Shown here: positions 42,215 to 51,290 of the stretch, one piece after another
How the letters are laid out: each line of letters starts with the position of its first letter
How positions within the stretch are numbered: the stretch's first letter is position 1
From: Arcanobacterium pinnipediorum
GTDB taxonomy: Bacteria; Actinomycetota; Actinomycetes; Actinomycetales; Actinomycetaceae
Assembly: GCF_023973165.1 (NCBI RefSeq)
Contig: NZ_CP099547.1
Coordinates: 806,001 to 870,000, forward strand
Reading direction: 5' to 3'
Length of the DNA stretch: 64,000 bases
Translations under genes and position numbers: made by a program
Notes under the pieces: generated by a model
Told to the model about the DNA's origin: nothing
The model's input: only the letters and a program-made list of their open reading frames with translations
Databases searched by the model: none

Positions 42215-43945
42215 TTACAAACCAAGTTCTCCAGCAAAATCTGCTTCTTCTAGACGCATCTTTACATCGCGTAAGAAACGGGATGCATCTGCGCCATCGA
42301 CGATGCGGTGATCATAGGAGATGGAAAGGTAGCACTTAGAACGGATAGAAATGACGTCATTTCCGTCCTGATCTTGTACCACTCCTGGAGCCTTGAAAAT
42401 AGCTCCGGTACCCATGATCGCAACGTTGGGCTGGTTGATGATCGGGGTATCAAAGAGAGCTCCGATTGACCCGGTGTTGGTGATGGTAAAGGTGGAACCA
42501 GATAGTTCATCTGAACCAATCTTGCCATCTCGGGTTCGGGCTGCCAGATCGCCGACGGCCTTTGAGATGCCAGCGATGTTAAGATCTCCAGCATTCTTGA
42601 TAACTGGAACGAAAAGTCCCTTAGGCGTATCGACAGCAATACCTACGTGCTCGACATTGTGATAGACAATCTCGTTACCTTCCACGGAGGAGTTGATGAT
42701 CGGGTGAGCCTTGAGAGCTTCGGTGGCAGCTTGGATGAAGAATGGTAAGAAGGTTAGCTTAACGCCTTCGCGAGCCAAGAAGCCATCTTTGGCAGCAGCG
42801 CGTAGTTTGACGATCTTAGTAACATCGACTTCCATGACTGTAGTGAGCTGTGCCGAGGTTTCGAGCGATTCGATCATGCGCTTGGCGATCGTCTTGCGCA
42901 AACCGGTCATCTTCTGACGAGTGCCGCGCTTTGAAGCAGCATCTTGAGCCTTGGAGGCAATTGCTGACTTTACAGAACTGGATTGAGCTGGTGCGCTCGG
43001 GGTAGCTGTTGCTGGGCTGGTTACCTGAGCAGCTGCTTGAGCGGCAGCCTGAGCGGCAGCTTGAGCGGCAGCTTCAATATCTTGTCGCCGGATCCGGTTG
43101 CCCACTCCAGTGCCAGTAACTGTTTGCAGATCGACGCCGAGTTCCTTGGCAAGTTTGCGCACAATTGGAGTTACATACGAGGATTTGCCATCTTCAGGGC
43201 TGGCCGCAACTGGACTTGCAACAGCCGGTGCTGGGGTAGCTGCAGGTGCAGGGGCAGCAGCCGGTGCTGGGGTAGCAGCTGGTGCTGGGGCTGGTTCTGG
43301 AGCAGATTGCGGTGCCGAAACAGGTTCAGCCGGGCTAGATCCGCCAATTACTGCAAGAACAGTACCTACTTCAACAGTCTCATCTTCTTGGACGATGATT
43401 TGTGACAAAACACCTGCAGCTGGAGCTGGAACCTCTGTATCGACCTTATCGGTAGACACTTCAACAATAGGCTCATCTTCTTCAACAGTGTCTCCGACTT
43501 GCTTCAGCCACGTGGTGACAGTGCCTTCGTTAACTGATTCGCCTAGTGCTGGCATCACAACATTGGTGCCCGCATCCGAACCGCCCGCAGGAGCTGGATC
43601 TTGACGCGGTGGTGCTTGTTCTTCAGCTTGCTCTTGTGGCAGTGGCTCTGCGCCTTCTCCCGAACCATCATTAGCTGCTGGCATAGCTGAGTTAGCATCG
43701 GATCCCGAACCATCACCAATATAACCGAGAACGGTACCAACATCGACGGTTTCGTCTTCATTGACGACGATCTTTTCAAGAGTTCCAGAAGCAGGTGCTG
43801 GAACTTCAGTATCTACCTTATCGGTGGACACTTCGACAATAGGTTCATCAACTTCAACATATTCACCAACTTGCTTGAGCCAGGTGGTAACTGTTCCTTC
43901 ATTGACAGATTCGCCCAACGCGGGCATTTTGATTTCTTCAGACAT
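42215..43945 (-). CDS. Dihydrolipoamide acyltransferase (E2)
   Basis: A 576-residue E2 core. There are two lipoyl domains (about 3-78 and 128-203), each with a lipoyl-lysine motif VSTDKVDTEVPAP. A peripheral-subunit-binding domain follows (SYVTPIVRKLAKELGVDL...GNRIRRQDIEAA), then Ala/Pro linkers and a catalytic domain ending in YDHRIVDGADASRF with the active His. Actinobacterial E2s of this type are often named SucB but can serve pyruvate dehydrogenase; with aceE in the same window, acetyl transfer is likely. Position downstream of E3 with a 15-bp gap shows one operon. Confidence 0.93.
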   Translation of the reverse strand: MSEEIKMPALGESVNEGTVTTWLKQVGEYVEVDEPIVEVSTDKVDTEVPAPASGTLEKIVVNEDETVDVGTVLGYIGDGSGSDANSAMPAANDGSGEGAEPLPQEQAEEQAPPRQDPAPAGGSDAGTNVVMPALGESVNEGTVTTWLKQVGDTVEEDEPIVEVSTDKVDTEVPAPAAGVLSQIIVQEDETVEVGTVLAVIGGSSPAEPVSAPQSAPEPAPAPAATPAPAAAPAPAATPAPAVASPVAASPEDGKSSYVTPIVRKLAKELGVDLQTVTGTGVGNRIRRQDIEAAAQAAAQAAAQAAAQVTSPATATPSAPAQSSSVKSAIASKAQDAASKRGTRQKMTGLRKTIAKRMIESLETSAQLTTVMEVDVTKIVKLRAAAKDGFLAREGVKLTFLPFFIQAATEALKAHPIINSSVEGNEIVYHNVEHVGIAVDTPKGLFVPVIKNAGDLNIAGISKAVGDLAARTRDGKIGSDELSGSTFTITNTGSIGALFDTPIINQPNVAIMGTGAIFKAPGVVQDQDGNDVISIRSKCYLSISYDHRIVDGADASRFLRDVKMRLEEADFAGELGL

Positions 43946-43960
43946 GTGATACTCCCTGTC

Positions 43961-45337
43961 TCAGTTATGGGTATGGAGTGGTTTGCCAGCGAGAGCGAGA
44001 ACTGCCTCACCTAGAGATTCATTTTGACTTGGGTGAGCATGGATAAGGCCATCAAAGTCTTCGGGGAATGCTTCCCAAGCTACCATCAGTTCGCCTTCAC
44101 CGACCTGCTCACCCATACGAGCGCCGATAGCATGGAATCCAACAATAGGACCATTCTTTTCGCGAACCAATTTAACGAAGCCAGTCGTACCAAGCATCTG
44201 GGATTTACCATTACCCGCAAGATTAAACTCAGCAACTTCGATGTTCTCTTTACCGTATTTTTCCTCGGCCTTGGGCTGGCTTAACCCAACAGAAGAGATT
44301 TCTGGATCACAGAATGTCACCTTCGGAATAAGGTTTTCATCAATAACCTTAGGATTCATTCCAGCGATTTCCTCTGCAACAAACAATCCATGGAGGAAAC
44401 CACGGTGGGCGAGCTGGACACCTGGCACGATGTCACCAACGGCGTAAATATTGCCAACTCCGGTGTGTAGGCGCTCATTAGTTATCACGAAATCGCGATC
44501 AAGCTTAATTCCTTGTTCCGCATAACCTAAGTTTTGGGTTGCCGGACCGCGACCGATAGCAATCAGGAGAAGATCGGCGTCGAACTGCTTGCCATCTTGG
44601 GTAAAGACGTGAACGCCATTATCATCTTCTTCAACACGATCAAACATCGTCTTGGTCTTGAAGGTGATCTTGCGCTTGCGGAATTGGCGCTCCAACATCT
44701 TAGAGATTGCCGGATCTTCGTTAGGAACAAGCCGGTCAAGTCCTTCAATAATCGTGACTTCGGTACCGAAAGATGCCCACACGGAAGCAAATTCTACACC
44801 GATGACACCGCCACCAAGGACGACGACCGATTTAGGAACGTAATCTAGTTGCAACGCCTGCTCAGAGGTGATAACTCGATCAGTAATGGTCTGACCGATC
44901 GTCTTTGAGTAGGAGCCGGAAGCTAGCACAATATTTTTACCCTTGAGTCGGCGACCATTAACTTCAACGGTATCTTGTGAAACGAGGCGTCCCCAGCCAT
45001 GAACTGTTTCAACACCACGAGTATCAATCAGGCCAGTTAAGCCTTTATACATTTTCTCAATGACGCCATCTTTATATGAATTAAGCGCATTCATATCGAT
45101 GCCGTCAAAGCTACCCATGATTCCAATGTGTGCACCATCGCGTAGTTCATCAGCGACTTCTGCGACATGGAGGAGGGCTTTGGTTGGAATGCACCCGCGA
45201 TGTAAACAGGTACCGCCCACCTTATCACCTTCGACTAATGCGACCGATAGTCCGAGTTGTGCGGCTCGCATTGCTGTTGCGTAACCGCCCGAACCTGCTC
45301 CGAGAACGACGACGTCGTATTCTTGAGTATCTGACAC
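43961..45337 (-). CDS. lpdA: Dihydrolipoyl dehydrogenase (E3)
   Basis: A 458-residue FAD disulphide oxidoreductase that reoxidises dihydrolipoamide with NAD+. VVLGAGSGGYATAMRAAQLG is the FAD site. GGTCLHRGCIPTKALLH holds the redox cysteine pair. VVVLGGGVIGVEFASVWASFG is the NAD site. The C-terminal HAHPSQNESLGEAVL carries the catalytic His-Glu. The GTG start follows gggagaggtaag. It is the first gene of the operon with E2 and supplies E3 to the aceE/E2 complex. Confidence 0.96.
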   Translation of the reverse strand: MSDTQEYDVVVLGAGSGGYATAMRAAQLGLSVALVEGDKVGGTCLHRGCIPTKALLHVAEVADELRDGAHIGIMGSFDGIDMNALNSYKDGVIEKMYKGLTGLIDTRGVETVHGWGRLVSQDTVEVNGRRLKGKNIVLASGSYSKTIGQTITDRVITSEQALQLDYVPKSVVVLGGGVIGVEFASVWASFGTEVTIIEGLDRLVPNEDPAISKMLERQFRKRKITFKTKTMFDRVEEDDNGVHVFTQDGKQFDADLLLIAIGRGPATQNLGYAEQGIKLDRDFVITNERLHTGVGNIYAVGDIVPGVQLAHRGFLHGLFVAEEIAGMNPKVIDENLIPKVTFCDPEISSVGLSQPKAEEKYGKENIEVAEFNLAGNGKSQMLGTTGFVKLVREKNGPIVGFHAIGARMGEQVGEGELMVAWEAFPEDFDGLIHAHPSQNESLGEAVLALAGKPLHTHN

Positions 45338-45619
45338 TTACCTCTCCCTCGAGTTGCAGTTAGGACTCTCGTGAGCCCCTTCCCTTAGGTATATTGTCCC
45401 ACTTCGTAAGAGATATTGCTCATTTATACGCGGGGTAATTACGTAATGAACGTTACGTGTGAAATTTTGGTCTCTAGCTTGACTCGTGTTTACTTGAGGA
45501 AGCTTTTCTCTGACGGAAATCTCTCGATACGCCACGCATATCAGTCCTATTACGTACTGACAATCGAGTTTGGGTGGACGGATGAAATTTTTGTGCGAAC
45601 AATTTTCTCCGCTACTGCA

Positions 45620-45625
45620 TACAAT
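45620..45625 (+). promoter_or_regulatory. Leaderless -10 box for the 45633 gene
   Basis: TACAAT lies seven bases before the ATG at 45633. Confidence 0.5.
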
Positions 45626-45632
45626 AGATGTC

Positions 45633-45950
45633 ATGGTGTGGTTTTTTGGAAAATCTAAGCGTTCGCAAACAAAGCAAGCCCGAAACGAAACGTATGCACA
45701 TTTTGCTGAATTTGTGCGTTCACGAGAAGGTGTGGCAGCTTACTATGAAGAAGCCACTACCCGTAACCCCGCATCGATTGTGCTTGTGGCCTCCGATGGG
45801 GAATGGACCAGACGAAAAGTCCCCGATTTATCGGCTGCGAAAACCTTGTGTGCCGACCTAGGGATAGCGCTCTACGACGTCGCGCACAGCGGATATCCGC
45901 GGGCTATGCGGGAATGGACAGTTAAAAACCCCGGATCTAACCGGAGGTAA
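45633..45950 (+). CDS. Conserved small actinobacterial protein of unknown function
   Basis: A 105-residue soluble basic protein starting MVWFFGKSKRSQTKQARNE. It contains PASIVLVASDGEWTRRKVPD followed by ALYDVAHSGYPRAMREW, which looks like a compact alpha/beta fold. Similar proteins occur in other actinobacteria, from memory, but no function is known to me. No ribosome site is present, and the -10 box position fits a leaderless mRNA. It stands alone between the lpdA promoter region and a convergent leucyl aminopeptidase gene. Confidence 0.7.
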   Translation: MVWFFGKSKRSQTKQARNETYAHFAEFVRSREGVAAYYEEATTRNPASIVLVASDGEWTRRKVPDLSAAKTLCADLGIALYDVAHSGYPRAMREWTVKNPGSNRR

Positions 45951-46034
45951 TAACCTAACCGAGGCGTTTGCATGCCTCATCTCAATAGTATAGTGACGAG
46001 CGAGTTGCGAGGTTTTAGAGCTTTCAAATATAGC

Positions 46035-46080
46035 TGATGGGGGTTGAAGTAGCAATACATTGCTACTTCAACCCCCATCA
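46035..46080. terminator. Strong hairpin between convergent genes
   Basis: A perfect stem of about 20-22 bp (tgatgggggttgaagtagca...) with a tiny loop, serving the 45633 gene and the convergent pepA. Confidence 0.8.
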
Positions 46081-46138
46081 GGTCAAGGTTAGGCATTTTA
46101 ATGACAATTCATACGTGCACTAACCTGTGAGATGTTGC

Positions 46139-47563
46139 TTAACGGTTGATATGTTCAACCAGGGTGCGAAGCATGACTCCGGTAGCGCCCTTGGGCTGAT
46201 AACCCCACTCAGATTCACGGTTAAAGGATGGGCCAGCGATATCAATATGAGCCCACGGAGTATCACCAACAAATTCTTTTAAGAATAAGCCAGCAACAAG
46301 CATGCCACCAAAGCGCGAACCAGAATTCTTCATGTCTGCACAATCGGAGTCAAGTGAAGAACGCAATTCTTGTGGCAATGGCATAGCCCAAGCCGGTTCA
46401 CCGGCGCGATCAGCTGCCGCTACCACGCTGCTGCGAACGTCATCACTACCCATGATTCCAGTTGTGCGATTACCCAATGCCACCATTTGAGCACCAGTAA
46501 GGGTGGCAATATCGATAATTTCATCTGGATTTTCTTCGCAACTCATAATCAGACCGTCAGCCATCACAAGGCGACCTTCAGCATCAGTATTATTGATTTC
46601 AACCGATAGTCCATTGCGGTAGACGATGACATCATCGGGGCGACCAGCACTACCTGAAACCATATTTTCAGCTAGACATAACCACGCAACTACCTTGCGC
46701 TTAACACCAAGTTTGGCGGCAGCAATTGCGGCATACAAAACAGTTGCCGCACCGGTCATATCGGTCTTCATCTCGGTGATTGCAGTTGATGGCTTCAAGC
46801 TGTAACCACCGGTATCGAAGGTAATTCCCTTGCCAACAAGCGCCGTAAACCCGTGCGCATCGCTAGGATTGTATTCCACGCGCACCAAGCGAGGCGCACT
46901 AGCAGAGCCACGGCCAACTTGCAACAAACCGTTGAGTTTTTCAGCTTCTAAGGCTTGTTCGTCGAAAACAGTCACGCTCAGCCCGGCTTCGCGAGCAACT
47001 TTTTCAGCCTCTTGAGCGAAAGTGACCGGGTTCAGGTAGTTCGGCGTCGTGTTTTCTAAATCGCGCACCGCATTAACTGCTTCGGACAAAATAAGTGCTC
47101 GGTCAAGCACCTGCGAAGAACCAAAGTCAGAGACAACCTCAACTCGTGTAACACGGGCCTTAGCTGGCTTCTTGTAGGCGTCAAAGACGTATCCACCAAG
47201 ATGTGCGCCCTCAACGATTGCACCGGCCTGGGCTGCGCTGGTATGTGGCAAACAAATAGTTATCGCCTCGCGCCCAGCACTGGCTCGTAGCGCGGCACCA
47301 GCCATGTGACGAAGGGATTCGGTTTCATGCTCAGTGCATAGCCCAACAGCTATGACTATTTTTGTTTCATCGGCTGGATTGACGATAGCCAATGTGGATA
47401 GTGGTTTAGCCGAAAAATCGAGAGTGGTTAGCGCCTGGGTAATGCGCTGTGCAAAACCTTCCTCGACTGGGGAAACAACTAAGATGGCGTCGTCTTTTTT
47501 AGTCACTGCGACGACGATATTGTTATGGAGATCGAGATCAGAAATAAAATGATAAGTAGTCAT
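46139..47563 (-). CDS. pepA: Leucyl aminopeptidase
   Basis: A 474-residue M17 metallopeptidase removing N-terminal residues from peptides. LVGKGITFDTGGYSLKP holds a metal Lys/Asp, and NNTDAEGRLVMADGL is the family signature with Asp, Glu and catalytic Arg. The N-terminal domain is the usual macro-like fold. I start at the ATG 47563; TATGAT (47575-47570, minus strand) lies six bases before it, so the mRNA is probably leaderless, and the in-frame start at 47599 would lie upstream of the promoter. Confidence 0.94.
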   Translation of the reverse strand: MTTYHFISDLDLHNNIVVAVTKKDDAILVVSPVEEGFAQRITQALTTLDFSAKPLSTLAIVNPADETKIVIAVGLCTEHETESLRHMAGAALRASAGREAITICLPHTSAAQAGAIVEGAHLGGYVFDAYKKPAKARVTRVEVVSDFGSSQVLDRALILSEAVNAVRDLENTTPNYLNPVTFAQEAEKVAREAGLSVTVFDEQALEAEKLNGLLQVGRGSASAPRLVRVEYNPSDAHGFTALVGKGITFDTGGYSLKPSTAITEMKTDMTGAATVLYAAIAAAKLGVKRKVVAWLCLAENMVSGSAGRPDDVIVYRNGLSVEINNTDAEGRLVMADGLIMSCEENPDEIIDIATLTGAQMVALGNRTTGIMGSDDVRSSVVAAADRAGEPAWAMPLPQELRSSLDSDCADMKNSGSRFGGMLVAGLFLKEFVGDTPWAHIDIAGPSFNRESEWGYQPKGATGVMLRTLVEHINR

Positions 47564-47647
47564 ATATCTATCATAAGAGTCAGTCCAGCATATTGGCATG
47601 CTGGACTGAGTCTTTGACGCGATTCAAAGATCACGTTTGGTACTAAG

Positions 47648-48316
47648 CTATCTGGTTTTGCGAGCTGCTTTGGCTGCCTGATAATCTTCTTTGCTACTGC
47701 CAGCAGGGAATTCTCCCCGCTTGACTTGTGGGGAGGGCAGGCGCCAGCGAGGCATATACATTCCTCGCGAAAACATTTGCATGGAAAACCCGGAAGGAAT
47801 CTCATCTGCGCCGAATTTGTGCGTTGCAAGAATCTTGGCTTTGCGTACGATCCATATCAGCTGTAGGACCATGATGACGAAGACGATATACAACCCGATT
47901 GTCGCACCAACGGCGACCTGCGGCCAATATGACATAAACACCGCGAGTAGGAGCAAAGGAATAATCAGCGGCATAAACCATTGCCCCCACGGTGCGGCGG
48001 CATCAATATAGTCTCGACCCCAGCGCCGGACGCGACCCCGATGAGCCGGAGGCATGTTCTTCTCATCACCCGTTCGCATAGCAGTTTGTTGCCGGTAGTA
48101 CAATTCATTACTTTTTGCGCGATTCTCGGCTCGGAGTTTCTTCTTTTCTTCTTTTGACAGCGCAGAGGTCGATGCCACGATAGGGCGCTGACGAGCTCGT
48201 TGGGCTTCTTTTCGGCGCGGGGTAGGACCACCTTTCGGCGGCGTATACCCTTTTTCTTGTGGCACAGTAACGGTCTGCGGAGATTGCTGAGTTGAGTCTT
48301 TTTTGTGACCGAACAC
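47648..48316 (-). CDS. DUF3043 family membrane protein
   Basis: A 222-residue actinobacterial protein. The N-terminal half is polar (GYTPPKGGPTPRRKEAQRAR is the family hallmark, then RTGDEKNMPPAHRG). Two membrane helices lie at about 115-135 and 138-160, and a short tail ends in Lys/Arg. The GTG at 48316 has gaagga seven bases upstream and gives the usual VFGHKK start; the in-frame start at 48331 is unlikely. Function unknown. It diverges from the M20 peptidase gene. Confidence 0.87.
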   Translation of the reverse strand: MFGHKKDSTQQSPQTVTVPQEKGYTPPKGGPTPRRKEAQRARQRPIVASTSALSKEEKKKLRAENRAKSNELYYRQQTAMRTGDEKNMPPAHRGRVRRWGRDYIDAAAPWGQWFMPLIIPLLLLAVFMSYWPQVAVGATIGLYIVFVIMVLQLIWIVRKAKILATHKFGADEIPSGFSMQMFSRGMYMPRWRLPSPQVKRGEFPAGSSKEDYQAAKAARKTR

Positions 48317-48393
48317 GAATAAATCCTTCACACTAAATGAAATTCCATCGCCTACTCTACCGGGTTTTCGGTCTTAGGCGGTAGTCTAGGAGT

Positions 48394-49740
48394 ATGGATA
48401 CGCAAAAGATTACTTCCCGCGTGGATAACGCGATGCCTCATGTTCTAGCTGAGCTCAAAGATTTTGTTGCAATACCGTCTATCTCGGCGTCAGCTTTTGA
48501 TCAATCGACGATGGATACCTCGGCTCAATGGATCGCCCAGCGAGTTAAAGATCTCGGTTTAGAAACTGAGGTTATTAAGCTACATACCCCATCAGGTCTT
48601 GTGGGTCGGCCAGCCATTTTAGCTTCCCGCCCATCCCAACCTGGAAAACCAACGATTTTGCTCTATGCCCATCACGATGTCCAGCCGGTGGGTGAGGAGT
48701 CGGAATGGGATTCACAGCCGTTTGTGGCAGTGGAAAAAGATGGACGGCTCTACGGGCGTGGCACAGCTGACGATAAAGCCGGTGTTTTGGTTCATTTAGC
48801 TGCCATCGAAGCAGCCGATCCCGGGGTGGGGATTCGCCTGTTTATCGAAGGTGAGGAAGAGATCGGCTCCCCAACGTTCTCCGATTTTTTAACTGAGTAT
48901 CGCGAAAAGCTCGAAGCTGATGTCATCGTCGTTGCCGATTCATCGAACTGGAGTGTCGGTAAGCCTTCATTGACGACGTCGTTGCGTGGAGTTGTGCGCC
49001 TTGACGTTAAAGTTTCTGTGCTCGACCACGCACTGCACTCAGGTTTTTTCGGCGGTCCGGTACTCGACGCCGTCGTCGTCGCTTCGCGATTGATCGCAAC
49101 CTTACACGATGAAGATGGTAACGTCGCTGTTGCTGGGCTAGTTCAAGACGATTCGACCGACGTCGATTATCCTGAAGCTGATTTCCGGCGCGACGCCGGG
49201 CTCCTAGATGGCATTGAGCTTGCCGGGTCTGGATCGATTACTTCTCGACTGTGGACCAAGCCCGCAATTTCAGTCATCGGCATGGATATTACGCCAGTAG
49301 ATGTGGCTTCTAATACCATTATTCCATCGGTGGATATGCTCATTTCGATGCGCGTTGCGCCCGGGCAAGATTCCATGGAAGCGGGCGAAATGCTTGCACA
49401 GCATCTACGAGATCACGTCCCGTTCGGTGCTCATATTGAAGTCTTGGTTGCTGAAGCCGGATCTGCGTTCTTGGCGCGAGAGTCAAGCCAGGTAACTGAC
49501 ATTGCACGTTGGGCGCTTAAAGAGGCTTGGGATGGCACTGATCCAGTTGACATCGGACAAGGCGGATCCATTCCATTTATTGCAGACCTTGCCGAAATGT
49601 TCCCTCAAGCTCAGATCCTTGTTACTGGAATTGAAGATCCGGATACTCGCGCGCATTCTGCCAACGAATCCTTGCATTTAGGTGATTTTAGGAATGCCAT
49701 CGTCGCCGAAGCTCTCTTGTTGTCCCGACTAGGTGAGTAG
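48394..49740 (+). CDS. M20 family dipeptidase
   Basis: A 448-residue zinc exopeptidase. LLYAHHDVQPVG holds the first metal His-Asp, GRGTADDKAG the bridging Asp, EGEEEIGSP the catalytic and metal Glu, and the late ARAHSANESLHL-like segment (TRAHSANESLHLGD) the last His. The insertion domain dimerises. It is closest to the actinobacterial dipeptidases of the CNDP type. TAGTCT lies six bases before the ATG with no spaced ribosome site, so the mRNA may be leaderless. Its TAG is immediately followed by the ATG of the next gene. Confidence 0.92.
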   Translation: MDTQKITSRVDNAMPHVLAELKDFVAIPSISASAFDQSTMDTSAQWIAQRVKDLGLETEVIKLHTPSGLVGRPAILASRPSQPGKPTILLYAHHDVQPVGEESEWDSQPFVAVEKDGRLYGRGTADDKAGVLVHLAAIEAADPGVGIRLFIEGEEEIGSPTFSDFLTEYREKLEADVIVVADSSNWSVGKPSLTTSLRGVVRLDVKVSVLDHALHSGFFGGPVLDAVVVASRLIATLHDEDGNVAVAGLVQDDSTDVDYPEADFRRDAGLLDGIELAGSGSITSRLWTKPAISVIGMDITPVDVASNTIIPSVDMLISMRVAPGQDSMEAGEMLAQHLRDHVPFGAHIEVLVAEAGSAFLARESSQVTDIARWALKEAWDGTDPVDIGQGGSIPFIADLAEMFPQAQILVTGIEDPDTRAHSANESLHLGDFRNAIVAEALLLSRLGE

Positions 49741-50823
49741 ATGAATATCGTTTTAGTGGCCACAGCGCTTCCGGGGTGTGAACCGGACGCTGTGGCCAAT
49801 GCGGCGATTTCTGGATGGGGGAAAGCACGACCGGCAGATAACATCTCCATCATCATGGCCTCTGACGGAGAGCTCGTAGCACATGTGGGTACCGGCTTGT
49901 CACGAGTATTCCAGCACGATCATATTGATGCGCAAGCGATCGAATACCTCGATAATGATGGTCCGCGTCGAATATTGTGGACTTCTCGAACCGACCGTCG
50001 TGGTCTTATCGATCTTGCTGAAGCAGCCACATGGGAAGGAGTAAGTGATCCGCGTGGCTCTTCTCGCTTCCTTGCTCAAGATATTTTCCGAGCTCTGGAT
50101 ATGGGCTTAGATGAACTCCACATTCATCTTCCAGCCTTTATGTCTGGTTCTGATATCGGTCGCGGGCTACTCGAAGGACTAAGTGGGGTAGAACTTGAGT
50201 GGGATAGTGATAAGTTGCGACTTCGTGAGGCTGTTGACCAAGCTCGGCGTGCCATTGGTTCGTTGCGTTTAGTGGTCTCCTACTCCTATGGTCTTGAGTT
50301 ATCTGGCTTTGATGGCTTAGCTCACGCCTGGCAAAAAGCAGGACTCGATCCCAGCATTGCGCAAAGGTTCCACAACGACGTCGCCCAATACGTCCATCAT
50401 CTCCAGCGTCTACGCGCGCAGTGGGATCTGACAGCAACTACCCACGGTATTCACCGTTACGACGTCGATGGCGTCGGTGGTGGGCTGGGCCTTGTTTTTT
50501 CATTACTGCGAGCTCAGCTCCATCTAGTAGGGCAAAACCTTGTTTTCCCTCACGAAACGGCTGATCTCTATGTTTATGTGACCAACTCGGTAGGTCTGCA
50601 TATCCCTAGTGGGGTTTCAGCGATGAGTCAGCAAGCCGAACACAGTGGCAGTCCAGCTATCTTAGTTGTCTGCCAAAGTCAGCTGTTGCGAGCCGAGCTA
50701 GCACGCCTAGGTTTGCACGGAATGTATCGCTTAGAGGCCACCAGAGATGACCTGGTTCTCTACCATGACGATATTGCCAATTTATTTACCCGGTTAGCTA
50801 CCACATGGGGATGGGACGTATAG
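49741..50823 (+). CDS. Glycerate kinase-like protein, active site degenerate
   Basis: A 360-residue protein whose order of segments follows the glycerate kinase 1 family: VANAAISGWGKARPADNISIIMASDGE, LDELHIHLPAFMSGSDIGRGLLEGL and VGGGLGLVFSLL. In active enzymes the start reads PDSFKGS and the next loop ADGGEGT; here these are TALPGCE and ASDGE, and the nucleotide loop is altered too. It is therefore probably not a kinase of glycerate. It is fused end to start with the dipeptidase gene and lies 75 bp before erpA. Role unknown. Confidence 0.6.
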   Translation: MNIVLVATALPGCEPDAVANAAISGWGKARPADNISIIMASDGELVAHVGTGLSRVFQHDHIDAQAIEYLDNDGPRRILWTSRTDRRGLIDLAEAATWEGVSDPRGSSRFLAQDIFRALDMGLDELHIHLPAFMSGSDIGRGLLEGLSGVELEWDSDKLRLREAVDQARRAIGSLRLVVSYSYGLELSGFDGLAHAWQKAGLDPSIAQRFHNDVAQYVHHLQRLRAQWDLTATTHGIHRYDVDGVGGGLGLVFSLLRAQLHLVGQNLVFPHETADLYVYVTNSVGLHIPSGVSAMSQQAEHSGSPAILVVCQSQLLRAELARLGLHGMYRLEATRDDLVLYHDDIANLFTRLATTWGWDV

Positions 50824-50898
50824 CTCATAGCGTATTAGTGGAATCATTGTGCGTGAGCCGATAACCTTAACCATGTCTATCTTTAATTGGAGGAAAAG

Positions 50899-51240
50899 AT
50901 GAGTGAAATTGCTACCCACGCTGTTAGCCTCACCGATGTTGCTGCTGCAAAAGTTAAATCACTTCTAGAACAAGAAGGCCGCGATGATCTGCGTCTTCGT
51001 GTTGCAGTTCAGCCCGGTGGCTGTTCTGGACTGATGTATCAGCTCTACTTCGATGAGCGATTGCTAGATGGCGATGCGCTACGTGATTTCGACGGCGTTG
51101 AAGTCGTGGTCGATCGAATGTCGGTACCGTATCTCGATGGAGCTACCATCGATTTTGCTGATTCTATTGAGCGTCAGGGTTTCACGATTGATAATCCGAA
51201 TGCCCAAGGCTCATGTGCGTGCGGTGAATCGTTCCACTGA
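50899..51240 (+). CDS. erpA: Iron-sulfur cluster insertion protein
   Basis: A 113-residue A-type carrier that delivers Fe-S clusters to apo-enzymes. The three ligand cysteines lie in QPGGCSGLMYQL and GSCACGESFH. The length and motifs are standard for the ErpA/IscA branch common in actinobacteria. The ATG at 50899 follows ttggagg; an in-frame start four codons upstream covers that site. It precedes the FKBP lipoprotein gene by 50 bp. Confidence 0.94.
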   Translation: MSEIATHAVSLTDVAAAKVKSLLEQEGRDDLRLRVAVQPGGCSGLMYQLYFDERLLDGDALRDFDGVEVVVDRMSVPYLDGATIDFADSIERQGFTIDNPNAQGSCACGESFH

Positions 51241-51290
51241 GGTCTTGGCCTTGTGGAATAGATCCTGTACGCCTTTTAAAGGAGTAAGTT

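Noticed and set aside
43098..43604. 168-codon Ala/Gly-rich frame opposite E2
   Set aside because: Caused by the Ala/Pro linker codons of the acyltransferase gene.
45338..45634. 98-codon minus-strand frame between lpdA and the 45633 gene
   Set aside because: No ribosome site, no recognisable domain, and it would cover both neighbouring promoter regions.
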